NCBI RefSeq assembly: GCF_900111925.1
Contig: NZ_FOKA01000016.1
Location: 1 to 64,000, forward strand
Direction of reading: 5' to 3'
DNA length: 64,000 bases
Origin: Cellulomonas marina
GTDB taxonomy: Bacteria > Actinomycetota > Actinomycetes > Actinomycetales > Cellulomonadaceae
Under the pieces are notes generated by a model. That model saw only the letters and a list, made by a program, of their open reading frames with translations, made no database searches and was not told where the DNA came from. A program made the position numbers and the translations under genes. Shown piece after piece: positions 39,581 through 46,988 of the stretch. Numbering within the stretch: the first letter of the stretch is position 1; each line of letters opens with the position of its first letter.

Positions 39581-41824
39581 TCAGGCCCCGGCACCGTCCA
39601 CGAACAGCCGCGGCAGGAGGTCGATGACCGACTTCTGCCAGACGTCCCAGCTGTGGGGGCCCGGGATGATCGGGGCGAACTCGTGCTCCACGCCCCGGGT
39701 GGTCATCGACGAGATGAGCTGCAGCGTCGCGCCGTAGGTGAAGTCCTGCACGTCGCCGCTGTACACGCGCAGCAGCTTCGTCCCCTCGTTGATGGCCGCG
39801 ACGTCGGCGCCCGCCGGCACCGCGCCGAAGGCCGACATCGCTCCGATGTACGCGAAGTCGCCCGGGTGCGCCCAGAGCGTGCTCAGGGTGGCGCCGGAGC
39901 CCATCGACAGGCCGGCGAGGGCCTTCCGGTCGCCCTCGGTGCTGACGTTGTACTGCGCCTCGGCCGTCGGCACGATGCGCTCGGTGACCTCGCGGGGGAA
40001 GTCCACGGCGTTCCCGTTGGCCATGACGACGACCATCGGGACGATCGTGCCGTCCTGCAGGTGGTTGTCGAGGATGCGGTCGATGTGGCCGACCTCGACC
40101 CAGTCCGTCCAGGTCTGCCCGCCGCCGTGCTGCAGGTAGAAGACCGGGTAGGCCTCGGCGCGGTCCGCGTCGTAGCCCGGGGGCGTCCACACGTACGCCT
40201 GCCGCTGCTGCTCACCGGCGGTGCTCGTGTAGGTCATGACGCTGACCTCGCCCTGCGCCGCCGCGGGGACCTCGGAGGTGTACCGGCCGCGCAGGGTGTC
40301 GCCCTCGACCGTGAACGTGCTCCACGTGGGCTCCGACGTCACCTTCGTCGGGTTGGTCGGGTCCTTGAGGTCCACGCCGTCGACGACGAACTTGTCGTAG
40401 TACGAGCCGCCGGGCACGACGAGCGAGAGGCGCCACGAGCCGTCGGCCTGCTGCACCATCGGCGTGCGCGGCCAGCTCCCCGCCGGGCCGAAGTTGGCCC
40501 AGACGGTGACGTCGGTGGCGTCGGCGTACTGGGCGCCGAGCTCGAAGGTCACCACGCCGTTCTCGCCCACCACGGGCGTCGGCGTCGTGCCGGCCGCGGG
40601 CGGCGTGTACGGGACGAGCGGCAGGTGGCCCTCGCTCGGGCCGTCGTCGACCGCGTCACGGAAGGCACGCTGGGCGAAGTCGTGCAGGTTCTTCTGCCAG
40701 GTGTCCCAGGTCCCGCCGGTGGTCGGGTCGGAGCCGTCGGACTGGAACTCCACACCTGCGGTCGTGAGCGACGCCGCGAGAGCGACGGTGTCGTCGTAGG
40801 CGGGGTCGGTGACGTTGCCCGCGTACAGGCGCAGGACGTCCGTCGACTCGTTGATCTTGCGGACCTTGCTGTCCCGGATCGAGCCGTCGTAGCCGCCCGA
40901 GAAGACGCCGACGGCGGAGAAGTCCCGCGGGCTCTCGACGAGGCTCTCCACCGCCAGGGCGGCCCCGCGACCGATGCCCGCGATCGCCCGCTCCTCGCCG
41001 TCGGTGGCGACGTTGTACGCGCGCTCGGTGTCGCGGAAGAGGTCCTTCGTCACGCGGGAGACGCGGTCGGACATGCCCGCGTCACCCATGACGACCACCA
41101 TGGGCTCGGCGTCGCCGCCGAGCGTCAGGCTGTCCATGATCTGCTCGAGCCGGCCGAGCTCCGCCCACTCGCGCGGGCTCTGGCCCTCGTCCTGCAGCAG
41201 GTAGAGGACGGGGTAGGGCTCCGCGCGGTCCTCGTCGTAGCCCGGGGGCGTCCACACGACCGCCTCCCCCCCGCTGCGCGGCGCCTTGCCGTAGGAGAAC
41301 GTCTCCAGCTCACCACCACCGGGCGCGTCCGCGAGCCACTCCGCCCCCGGCCCGGGGACGAAGAGCGTGGCCAGCGTCGGCTTCGACGTGACCTCCTGCG
41401 CGAACGCCGGGTTGCGGAAGGCGACCGCGTCCTGGTCCGCGGCGGGGCGGGTCGCGTACTGGTAGTAGTACAGGCCCGGCTCGAGGGGTCCGAAGGTCGC
41501 GGTGAGGTTCGCCCCGCTGGCGCCCATGTTGTACGTGGTCCACGCCTTGCCGGGGCCGAAGTTGCCCTCGACCGCCGTCTGGCCGCCCGCGATGCCCGTC
41601 GCCGCAGACACCGCCGCGGAGGGCACCGTGAACCGGTAGACGTCCTGCACCGGGTTGTTCGGCACCTCCGCGACCCACGGGTCGGCGCCGATCGCGTCCG
41701 CCGCCGCGGGCTGCGCGACGAGCAGCGCCGCCGCCCCCATCGCCACGGCCGCCGTGGCCGCCACAGCCTGCCGGCCGCGGCGTCGCCGCAGCCCGGTCGT
41801 CCCCTGTCGAGATCCCATCGCCAT
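39581..41824 (-). CDS. Secreted tandem CE1 esterase with an inactive first domain
   Basis: A 747-residue secreted protein: signal peptide (about 1-43), E-set 1 (60-145), CE1 domain 1 (160-395), E-set 2 (425-505) and CE1 domain 2 (520-745). Domain 2 has an intact nucleophile Ser640 (AGLSMGS) and His724 (PGPHSWDVW). In domain 1 the aligned positions are Gly285 (AGIGRGA) and Gly371 (GGTWDTW), so it should be inactive and may bind substrate or regulate domain 2. The ATG at 41824 has a GAGAGG site; ATG 41839 is an alternative. Twin palindromes lie in the promoter region. Confidence 0.85.
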   Translation of the reverse strand: MAMGSRQGTTGLRRRRGRQAVAATAAVAMGAAALLVAQPAAADAIGADPWVAEVPNNPVQDVYRFTVPSAAVSAATGIAGGQTAVEGNFGPGKAWTTYNMGASGANLTATFGPLEPGLYYYQYATRPAADQDAVAFRNPAFAQEVTSKPTLATLFVPGPGAEWLADAPGGGELETFSYGKAPRSGGEAVVWTPPGYDEDRAEPYPVLYLLQDEGQSPREWAELGRLEQIMDSLTLGGDAEPMVVVMGDAGMSDRVSRVTKDLFRDTERAYNVATDGEERAIAGIGRGAALAVESLVESPRDFSAVGVFSGGYDGSIRDSKVRKINESTDVLRLYAGNVTDPAYDDTVALAASLTTAGVEFQSDGSDPTTGGTWDTWQKNLHDFAQRAFRDAVDDGPSEGHLPLVPYTPPAAGTTPTPVVGENGVVTFELGAQYADATDVTVWANFGPAGSWPRTPMVQQADGSWRLSLVVPGGSYYDKFVVDGVDLKDPTNPTKVTSEPTWSTFTVEGDTLRGRYTSEVPAAAQGEVSVMTYTSTAGEQQRQAYVWTPPGYDADRAEAYPVFYLQHGGGQTWTDWVEVGHIDRILDNHLQDGTIVPMVVVMANGNAVDFPREVTERIVPTAEAQYNVSTEGDRKALAGLSMGSGATLSTLWAHPGDFAYIGAMSAFGAVPAGADVAAINEGTKLLRVYSGDVQDFTYGATLQLISSMTTRGVEHEFAPIIPGPHSWDVWQKSVIDLLPRLFVDGAGA

Positions 41825-41910
41825 CGATTCGCCTCTCATCGCCGTCCGCTCACGTCGGGGACCGGCACCGCGCCGTGCCTCCCGCGGCGGCGCGCCCGTG
41901 CACCGCCCTC

Positions 41911-41954
41911 ACGACGTCGTAATGCTGCTGACGCGCACTTTTACGACGTCGTAA
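41911..41954. promoter_or_regulatory. Twin palindromic operators upstream of the tandem esterase gene
   Basis: ACGACGTCGT at 41911-41920 and the extended perfect palindrome TTACGACGTCGTAA at 41941-41954 have centres 32 bp apart, three helical turns. The central CpG fits LacI-type operators. They lie 87-130 bp upstream of the start. Confidence 0.6.
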
Positions 41955-42033
41955 CCGCACAGCGATCGTCTGCCGTTCACACGTCCGTGTCAAGGGTCTG
42001 TCCGGCGGCCGCCGTGGGCCGTCCCCAGACGAG

Positions 42034-42098
42034 GAACGGCCGCCGCCCCGCGGGGGGACGACGGCCGTTCGGGCGCAGGGCCCTCGGAGCCCGAGGGC
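42034..42098. terminator. Double hairpin downstream of the DUF3072 gene
   Basis: Two stems: GAACGGCCG/CGGCCGTTC (42034-42042 with 42062-42070) and GCCCTCGG/CCGAGGGC (42080-42087 with 42091-42098). Both lie just past the DUF3072 stop at 42104. Confidence 0.6.
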
Positions 42099-42103
42099 GA
42101 GGG

Positions 42104-42313
42104 TCAGGACGCGCCGCGCCCCGTCGCCGACTGCAGCCGGTCGATCATCTCGGAGGCCTGCGCCTTCGTGATGTCGTCCGGCACCTCCTCGCCCGCCTCG
42201 CGCGCCAGCGTGTGCAGGTAGCTGCGCTGCGGGCCCGTCATGGGCTCGTCCCCCGTCGTCCAGTCCGACGGGTCCTTCTCGGCGGACTGCGTCACGTCAT
42301 CGGCATCGGCCAC
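42104..42313 (-). CDS. DUF3072 protein
   Basis: A 69-residue acidic protein. The DUF3072 core reads DEPMTGPQRSYLHTLAREAG, then EEVPDDITKAQASEMIDRLQ. The function is unknown; members are small soluble proteins common in bacteria. GTG 42313 has a GAGGAG ribosome binding site. It is monocistronic, followed by two hairpins. Confidence 0.85.
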   Translation of the reverse strand: MADADDVTQSAEKDPSDWTTGDEPMTGPQRSYLHTLAREAGEEVPDDITKAQASEMIDRLQSATGRGAS

Positions 42314-42470
42314 GGCCGGCTCCTCTCGTCGGGCGGCGTCGTCGTCCTGCCGCGTCCGCCGCCGACGCTAGCCCCGCCCCCCGACACCCGCCCGGCGGGG
42401 CCGGCGCCGGCGCCGGCGCGGACAGGGCACCCACAGGAACACCGCGTGCGGCGTGCTCGTTGATCGGGCC

Positions 42471-43544
42471 ATGAGCGACCCCACCGCGCAGCAGCCCCGG
42501 ACCGTCACCTTCGGCCTCGACACCTTCGGCGACGTCACGGTCGACGACGACGGCCGGCCGGTGCCGGCCCACCAGGTCGTCCGGCACGTCGTCGAGGAGG
42601 GGGTCCTGGCCGACGAGGTCGGCGTGGACCACCTGAGCCTCGGCGAGCACCACCGCGACGACTACGCCGTCTCGGCCCCCGACGTGGTGCTCGCGGCCGT
42701 CGCGGCGCGGACCCGGCGGATCACGCTCGGCTCCGGCGTGACGGTCCTCAGCTCCGACGACCCGGTCCGCGTCTACCAGCGCTTCGCGACCATCGACGCG
42801 ATCAGCGGCGGGCGCGCGGAGATCACCGTCGGCCGCGGCTCCTTCACGGAGTCCTTCCCGCTGTTCGGCTACGACCTGACCGACTACGAGGTGCTGTTCG
42901 AGGAGAAGCTGGACCTGCTCGTCCGGCTGCGCGACGAGGGCCCGGTCACCTGGTCCGGCACGACCCGCGCGGGGCTGACGGACCAGCGCGTCTTCCCGAC
43001 GACGGAGCGCGGGTGCCTGCCGGTGTGGGTGGGCGTGGGCGGGAGCCCCGAGTCCGTCGTGCGCACCGCCCGGCACGGGCTGCCCCTCATGCTCGCGATC
43101 ATCGGCGGCGCGCCCGCGCGGTTCGCCCCCTACGTCGACCTGTTCCACCGGGCCACCGAGCAGCTCGGCACGGGGCGGCAGGCCGTGGGCGTTCACTCTC
43201 CCGGCTTCGTCGCCGACACCGACGACGAGGCGCGCGAGCTGCTGTTCCCGCACTTCAAGGCGAACCGCGACCGCATCGGCCGCGAGCGCGGCTGGCCCCC
43301 CATGGGCCGGGCGGAGTTCGACGCCGAGGCCGAGGGCGGGGCGCTGTTCGTCGGGAGCCCCGAGACCGTCGCCCGGCGCATCGCCGACGCGGTGGCCGCC
43401 CTGGGCGTCGACCGGTTCGACCTCAAGTACTCCAGCGGGCCGATGCCGCACAGCCGGCTCATGCGCGCGGTGGAGCTCTACGGCACCCGGGTCGTGCCGC
43501 TGGCTCGCGAGATGCTCGCGGACCGTGGGGTCGCCGTCGGCTGA
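42471..43544 (+). CDS. LLM-class flavin-dependent oxidoreductase
   Basis: A 357-residue luciferase-like TIM-barrel monooxygenase. Landmarks are LGEHHRDDYAVSAP at about 57-70, TLGSGVTVLSSDDPVRVYQ and the RAEITVGRGSFTESFPLFG segment, matching the FMN-dependent LLM group. The substrate is unknown. The ATG at 42471 has only a weak ribosome binding site. It is followed after 44 bp by a GNAT gene with its own -10-like element. Confidence 0.9.
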   Translation: MSDPTAQQPRTVTFGLDTFGDVTVDDDGRPVPAHQVVRHVVEEGVLADEVGVDHLSLGEHHRDDYAVSAPDVVLAAVAARTRRITLGSGVTVLSSDDPVRVYQRFATIDAISGGRAEITVGRGSFTESFPLFGYDLTDYEVLFEEKLDLLVRLRDEGPVTWSGTTRAGLTDQRVFPTTERGCLPVWVGVGGSPESVVRTARHGLPLMLAIIGGAPARFAPYVDLFHRATEQLGTGRQAVGVHSPGFVADTDDEARELLFPHFKANRDRIGRERGWPPMGRAEFDAEAEGGALFVGSPETVARRIADAVAALGVDRFDLKYSSGPMPHSRLMRAVELYGTRVVPLAREMLADRGVAVG

Positions 43545-43588
43545 GCGGCGGATCCGTCGCGGAGGCCGCGCGGGTACCGTCCCGGGGC

Positions 43589-44077
43589 GTGCCCGGACCC
43601 GACCTGCCCCTCGACGCGCCCCTCGACGTGCCCCTGACCGACCACCGCGCGACGCTCGACGACGTCGACGCCCGCACGCTCTACCGGCTCCTGCGGCTGC
43701 GGGTGGACGTCTTCGTCGTCGAGCAGGAGTGCGCGTACCCCGAGCTGGACGGACGGGACGCCGAGGCGGACGCGGAGCTGCTGTGGACCGCGGCCGGCGA
43801 CGAGGTGCTCGGCACCCTGCGCGTCCTGCGGGACCCGGACGGCACGCAGCGCATCGGCCGGGTGGCCACGGCGGCGTCCGCGCGGTCGCGGGGCGTCGCC
43901 TCGCGGCTGATGCGGCTCGGTGTCGCGCGGTGCACCCAGCGGGCCCCGGGCGTCGACGTCGTGCTCGACGCCCAGGCCCACCTGGCCGACTGGTACGCGC
44001 GCTTCGGGTTCGTCGTCGACGGGCCCGCGTTCCACGAGGACGGCATCCCGCACGTCCCCATGCGTCGGGCGGGCTGA
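43589..44077 (+). CDS. ElaA-type GNAT acetyltransferase
   Basis: A 162-residue acetyltransferase. Landmarks of the ElaA subgroup are LRLRVDVFVVEQECAYPELDGRD near residue 32-54, the acetyl-CoA loop SARSRGVASRLM at about 97-108 and the end FHEDGIPHVPM. The acceptor is unknown. TACCGT at 43575-43580 ends 8 bp before the GTG, so a leaderless message is likely. A 12-bp hairpin overlaps its end. Confidence 0.85.
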   Translation: MPGPDLPLDAPLDVPLTDHRATLDDVDARTLYRLLRLRVDVFVVEQECAYPELDGRDAEADAELLWTAAGDEVLGTLRVLRDPDGTQRIGRVATAASARSRGVASRLMRLGVARCTQRAPGVDVVLDAQAHLADWYARFGFVVDGPAFHEDGIPHVPMRRAG

Positions 44078-44108
44078 CCCGGCCGCGGTGCGTGCGCCGC
44101 GGCCGGGT
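44077..44108. terminator. Bidirectional hairpin between GNAT and quinone reductase genes
   Basis: A perfect 12-bp stem (44077-44088 with 44097-44108) and an 8-nt loop between two convergent genes. Confidence 0.75.
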
Positions 44109-44120
44109 CGGTGCGGTCGC

Positions 44121-45059
44121 TCACGCGGCGGGTGCCACGACGACGACCTTGCCGTGCACCCCGCCGGCCTCCGCCTCCGCGTGCAGGGCCGGCAGCTCCG
44201 CGAGCGGCACGCGCCGGGCCACCTGGACCCGCAGCTCCCCGGCGTCGACCCGGGCGACCAGCCGGGACAGCACCTCCGCGTCGGGGTGGACGAAGACGGT
44301 CTCGGCCCGGACCCCGCGCGCCTCGTCGCCGGGCGTCGGGACCATCGGGGTCGTGGAGACGACGACGCCGCCGTCGCGGACCAGCGCCACCAGCGCCGTG
44401 AAGTCGTCCGCGGTGATCGGGGCGAGGTTCAGCAGCACGTCGACGGGCTCGGCCACCGCCTCGAGGAGCGACGTCGTCGTGTGGTCGACGACCTCGTCGG
44501 CACCCGCCGCGCGCACGGCGGCGGCGCTGCGGGGGCTGCCCGTCGCGACGACGTGCGCCCCCGCGTGCGCGGCGAGCTGGACGGCGTACCCGCCGACGGG
44601 TCCGCCCGCCCCGTTGACCAGCAGGCGCTGACCCGCCTCCAGCCCGCCGGCCTCGAACAGTGCCTGCCAGGCCGTGAGGGCGACCGAGGGGAGCCCGGCC
44701 GCGTCGACGAGGGGGATCCGCGTCGGCGCCGGGACGAGCGCCTCGGCCGGCGCCACGACGTACTCGGCCGCCGCCCCGTCCGACGCCATCGGGAGGAACC
44801 CGACGACGGCGTCGCCCACCGCGAGCCCGTCGACGCCGTCGCCGAGCGCGTCGACGGTGCCCGCCACGTCGTAGCCCGGCACGTGCGGGAGGGTGATCGG
44901 GATCGGCAGGAAGCCGCCCCGCATGCCGCCGTCCGCCGGGTTGTAGGCCGACGCGGCGACCCGGACGCGGACCTGCCCGGTACCGGGAACGGGCTGGGGG
45001 GCGTCCTCGTAGCGCAGGACCTCGGGGCCGCCGGTCTCGTGGAAACGCACTGCCTTCAT
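44121..45059 (-). CDS. NADPH:quinone reductase-like (MDR superfamily) protein
   Basis: A 312-residue zinc-free medium-chain dehydrogenase/reductase. It starts MKAVRFHETGGPEVLRYEDA, the quinone oxidoreductase pattern. The nucleotide loop is NGAGGPVGGYAVQLAA in the middle, and structural zinc cysteines are absent. It probably reduces quinones or activated alkenes with NADPH. The ATG follows GGAGAAGACC. It is divergent from a MarR gene with shared operator-like repeats, so it is the likely MarR target. Confidence 0.9.
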   Translation of the reverse strand: MKAVRFHETGGPEVLRYEDAPQPVPGTGQVRVRVAASAYNPADGGMRGGFLPIPITLPHVPGYDVAGTVDALGDGVDGLAVGDAVVGFLPMASDGAAAEYVVAPAEALVPAPTRIPLVDAAGLPSVALTAWQALFEAGGLEAGQRLLVNGAGGPVGGYAVQLAAHAGAHVVATGSPRSAAAVRAAGADEVVDHTTTSLLEAVAEPVDVLLNLAPITADDFTALVALVRDGGVVVSTTPMVPTPGDEARGVRAETVFVHPDAEVLSRLVARVDAGELRVQVARRVPLAELPALHAEAEAGGVHGKVVVVAPAA

Positions 45060-45089
45060 GGTCTTCTCCCTCCTCGTGAGCGATATGGT

Positions 45090-45173
45090 GCTTCGAGTTC
45101 GAAGCGCCTGCAGCCACCGTACTAGTGCTTCGAATCCGTAGCAAGTGGTTCGAAGCCGAAGCTTCGATACGCT
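45090..45173. promoter_or_regulatory. MarR-type operator array between quinone reductase and marR genes
   Basis: GCTTCGAGTTCGAAGC (45090-45105) is a perfect-arm palindrome. Related copies lie near 45127-45142 (GCTTCGAATCCGTAGC) and 45148-45167 (GTTCGAAGC followed by GAAGCTTCGA). A -10-like TACGCT (45168-45173) sits next to the last copy, 6 bp before the marR ATG, so repressor binding would block it. Confidence 0.65.
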
Positions 45174-45179
45174 CGTGCC

Positions 45180-45698
45180 ATGACCTCCACCGCACGGTCG
45201 CTCGACGCCACCGAGCTCGGCGCCTACTTCGCCCTCATCGAGGCCAGCAGCCTGCTGCGGCACGCCGTGGAGCAGCAGCTCGGCGAGGTGGCGGGGCTGA
45301 GCTACGTGCAGTTCCAGCTCCTGGCCACCCTCGGGGACGCACCGGGGGGCAGCCGGCGGATGACCGACCTCGCCGACGGGGTCGTCTACAGCCGCAGCGG
45401 GCTCACCTACCAGGCCCAGACGTTGGAGCGGCGCGGCCTCGTCACCCGCGCCCCGGCGCCCGACGACGAGCGCAGCGTCACCGTGTCCATCACCGACGAG
45501 GGCCGGGCGGTCCTCGCCGACGTCCTGCCCGGTCACGTCGGCGTCGTCGACGACCTGCTCCTCGCGCCGCTGACCCGTCAGGACGTCGAGACGCTCGCGG
45601 AGATCCTCACCCGCGCGCGCGACCACATGCGCCGGACGCCGCCCCGGTCCGCCGCCCGACGTCGGCGCAGGGCCGCCGGACCGGGGGCCACCACCTGA
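45180..45698 (+). CDS. MarR-family transcriptional regulator
   Basis: A 172-residue dimeric winged-helix regulator. It has an N-terminal dimer helix, the winged HTH (about 65-115, MTDLADGVVYSRSGLTYQAQ then TLERRGLVTRAPAPDDERS) and a basic Arg-rich tail after residue 150. It lies divergent from the quinone reductase gene and probably represses both genes from the shared CTTCGA repeats. The effector is unknown. The ATG at 45180 is probably leaderless. Confidence 0.92.
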   Translation: MTSTARSLDATELGAYFALIEASSLLRHAVEQQLGEVAGLSYVQFQLLATLGDAPGGSRRMTDLADGVVYSRSGLTYQAQTLERRGLVTRAPAPDDERSVTVSITDEGRAVLADVLPGHVGVVDDLLLAPLTRQDVETLAEILTRARDHMRRTPPRSAARRRRRAAGPGATT

Positions 45699-45713
45699 CG
45701 TCCCCCGGTCCGG
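45676..45713. terminator. Hairpin between marR and ROK genes
   Basis: A 12-bp perfect stem (45676-45687 with 45702-45713) and a 14-nt loop overlap the marR stop and face the convergent ROK gene. Confidence 0.6.
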
Positions 45714-45767
45714 GCCGCGTCCGACGCACGCAGGGGGCGGGCGCGCACGCCGGGCCGCGCCGGCGCG

Positions 45768-46988
45768 TCAGCGGTCGACGCTGAGCAGGCCGAGGTCGCC
45801 CAGGAAGCGCTCGAACGCGAAGGTCGCCATGCCGCGGGCGACCGAGCCGCCGCGGACCGTGGACACGTCGAGCGTCACGTCGCTGGCCGAGCCGAGCGGG
45901 GCCTGCACGGCCAGCTCGGCGTTCGTCGGGGCCATGAGGTGCTCGCCGAGCGTCCAGGCGGTCCATCCCGTGAGCGTCACCCGCTCCGGGTTGAGGATGG
46001 CGACGAGGTCCGCGACACCCGCGCCGAGGTAGCGGCCCGTGCGTCGCAGGAGCTCGGCCAACGGGCCGGACGCGTCCTCGTCGAGGCCCCCGGCGACGGC
46101 GGAGATGAAGTCGCGCTGGTGCCCGAGCGCGAGCAGCGGGTGGTCCGGGTCGATCTCCGCCAGCGTCTGCTGGATGCCCCGCGCCCCCACGTACGCCTCG
46201 ACGCAGCCGCGCCGGCCGCACCGGCACTCCCGCCCGTCGAGGACCAGCAGGGAGTGCCCCCACTCGCCCGCGTTGTTGGACACCCCGCGCAGGATGCGCC
46301 CGTCGAGGACGATGCCGGCCCCGACGCCCGTGCCCAGGTTGATCGTCACCAGGCTGCGCACCGACCGCCCCGCGCCGAACCACAGCTCGGCGGTCGCGAT
46401 GGCCTTCAGCGGGTTGTCGAGGACCAGCGGCAGGTCGACGCGCGCCCGGAGCAGGTCCAGGATCCGCACGCCCCGCCAGTCCCAGTTCGGTGCGAAGACC
46501 GACACGCCCGCGTTGGGCAGCACCTGCCCCGGCAGGGAGACCCCGACGCCGAGGACGCGCGACCGCTCGACCCCGGCCTCCCCGAGGGCGCCGTCGATGC
46601 TCCGGCCGACGCCGTCCACGACGTAGCCGGGCAGGTTCTCGTGCTCGTCGAGCGGCACCTCGAACCGGCCGACGGGGGCCAGGGCGGCGTCGAACACGAC
46701 CGTCCGCACGTACGTCTCCGCGACGTCGACGCCGAGGATGGCGCCGCGCGACCCGTCGATCCGCAGGCTCGTGCTGGGGCGGCCCACGCCGCTGCGGTTC
46801 CGTCCCGCGCCGACGACGAGGCCCTCCGCGAGCAGCTCGGCCACGACCGTGGCGACGGTGGCGGTGCTGAGCCCCGTCGCGCGGGCGAGGTCGTTGCGGC
46901 TGGCCTCGCCCGCGGACAGCAGGGCGTGCAGCACCGCCAGCCGGGAGTCGCTGCGGATGTCCCGAGCCGTGCGGCGCGAGGTGATCAC
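45768..46988 (-). CDS. ROK-family repressor
   Basis: A 406-residue ROK protein. An N-terminal winged HTH (about 18-75, SRLAVLHALLSAGEASRNDL then ARATGLSTATVATVV) precedes a sugar-kinase-like fold with the phosphate loop NLGTGVGAG and the ROK zinc motif CRCGRRGCVEAY. It probably binds the sugar released by the operon's GH35 enzyme and controls the operon. The GTG at 46988 overlaps the GH35 stop. It is the last gene of SBP-permease-permease-GH35-ROK. Confidence 0.9.
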   Translation of the reverse strand: MITSRRTARDIRSDSRLAVLHALLSAGEASRNDLARATGLSTATVATVVAELLAEGLVVGAGRNRSGVGRPSTSLRIDGSRGAILGVDVAETYVRTVVFDAALAPVGRFEVPLDEHENLPGYVVDGVGRSIDGALGEAGVERSRVLGVGVSLPGQVLPNAGVSVFAPNWDWRGVRILDLLRARVDLPLVLDNPLKAIATAELWFGAGRSVRSLVTINLGTGVGAGIVLDGRILRGVSNNAGEWGHSLLVLDGRECRCGRRGCVEAYVGARGIQQTLAEIDPDHPLLALGHQRDFISAVAGGLDEDASGPLAELLRRTGRYLGAGVADLVAILNPERVTLTGWTAWTLGEHLMAPTNAELAVQAPLGSASDVTLDVSTVRGGSVARGMATFAFERFLGDLGLLSVDR

